DNA from: Chitinophagaceae bacterium UBA1930
Lineage (GTDB): Bacteria > Bacteroidota > Bacteroidia > Chitinophagales > Chitinophagaceae
DNA length: 64,000 bases
Assembly: GCA_002337145.1 (NCBI GenBank)
Contig: DDFK01000001.1
Location: 1,147,501 to 1,211,500 of the forward strand
Direction: 5' to 3'
The translations under genes and the position numbers were made by a program. A model generated the notes under the pieces. The model saw only the letters and a list, made by a program, of their open reading frames with translations. It was not told the DNA's origin and did not search any database. Positions within the stretch are counted from its first letter, which is position 1, and every line of letters starts with the position of its first letter. Below, piece after piece: positions 63,723 to 64,000 of this stretch.

Positions 63723-64000
63723 ATGAGCATTACCATTAGAAGGGCGACATTAAAAGACTGCAGCCGCTTATTGGAACTGATACACGAACTGGCTGTTTAT
63801 GAAAAGGCCCCGGATGAAGTAACCGTAACATTGGAACACTTTGAGCAGAGTGGCTTTGGCAACAACCCCGTATGGTGGGGTTTTGTAGCAGAAGAAGACA
63901 ATGCTATTCTTGGTTTTACTTTATACTATATACGTTATAGCACCTGGAAAGGCCAACGTATGTACCTAGAAGATTTTTTGGTTACCGAGCAGGCAAGGGG
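63723..64000 (+). CDS. GNAT N-acetyltransferase, spermidine-acetyltransferase-like, truncated by window edge
   Basis: The frame is open from ATG 63723 to the end of the window (92 complete codons). The visible sequence begins MSITIRRATLKDCSRLL, followed by ELAVYEKAPDEVTVTL, WWGFVAEEDNAILGFTLYYI and YLEDFLVTEQARG, the start of the acetyl-CoA motif. The LEDFxV and GFTLYYxRYSTWKG segments resemble diamine (spermidine/spermine) N1-acetyltransferases, so the acceptor could be a polyamine or amine. A canonical Shine-Dalgarno AGGAG (63712-63716) lies 6 bases before the ATG, unusual in this window. The C-terminal part of the protein is outside. Confidence 0.88.
   Translation, partial: MSITIRRATLKDCSRLLELIHELAVYEKAPDEVTVTLEHFEQSGFGNNPVWWGFVAEEDNAILGFTLYYIRYSTWKGQRMYLEDFLVTEQAR

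Overview
The window is an ordinary-looking chromosomal segment of a member of the Bacteroidota, most likely the Chitinophagia/Chitinophagaceae. This is inferred from the gene families: the type IX secretion (T9SS) regulator PorX and outer-membrane translocon SprA, cargo proteins with type A and type B T9SS sorting domains, a TonB receptor/DUF4249 pair, the futalosine-pathway enzyme MqnC, and Bacteroidetes-type promoters (TTTG ... TAnnTTTG). Many starts are TTG and Shine-Dalgarno sequences are rare. I saw no insertion sequence, phage gene, CRISPR array, rRNA or obvious pseudogene, and no gene-free stretch over about 300 bases. Both edges cut genes: a RecQ helicase on the left and a GNAT acetyltransferase on the right.

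Layout: 1-4.4 kb holds recQ, a membrane glycosyltransferase-like gene and a convergent, overlapping HerA-like ATPase (DUF853). 4.7-9.4 kb has an unknown gene divergent from porX, then a small conserved gene, a metallo-beta-lactamase-fold hydrolase and a helix-hairpin-helix membrane protein. 9.5-15.2 kb has an acyl-CoA dehydrogenase with a structured leader, a TPR histidine kinase, a flavin amine-oxidase-like protein and a short-chain dehydrogenase. 15.3-26.4 kb is mostly envelope: two tandem paralogous PKD proteins with type B sorting domains, an alpha/beta hydrolase, lnt, and the DUF4249/TonB receptor pair. 26.7-31.7 kb has trigger factor, tRNA-Leu(UAG), a polysaccharide flippase and a di-haem peroxidase/MbnP pair that resembles the copper-handling MbnH/MbnP system.

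31.9-41.8 kb is housekeeping and quality control: arfB, a dtd/truncated haemoglobin/MazG-like overlapping operon, glyS, a flavin reductase, a tatA-gatA-lytic transglycosylase run, rplS and a TylF-like protein. 42-51.6 kb has a secreted EndI-type nuclease with a type A sorting domain, an aspartyl protease with a PDZ domain, mqnC, an ECF sigma/anti-sigma/beta-barrel module and a PAS protein with a histidine-kinase dimerisation domain but no ATPase domain. 51.7-59.7 kb is the giant sprA gene behind ruvA. 59.8-64 kb has fabH, a DinB protein, a Cys/Met-metabolism PLP enzyme, a D-amino-acid-oxidase-family flavoprotein and a GNAT acetyltransferase.

The genes that fit together are the T9SS parts: PorX (regulator), SprA (translocon) and three predicted cargo proteins. 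The best candidates for less-described biology are the MbnH/MbnP-like pair outside any visible methanobactin locus, the sigma/duplicated anti-sigma/barrel module, the operator-like inverted repeat inside the porX promoter, and the catalytic-domain-less kinase. I found no strong evidence for a wholly new multi-gene system.
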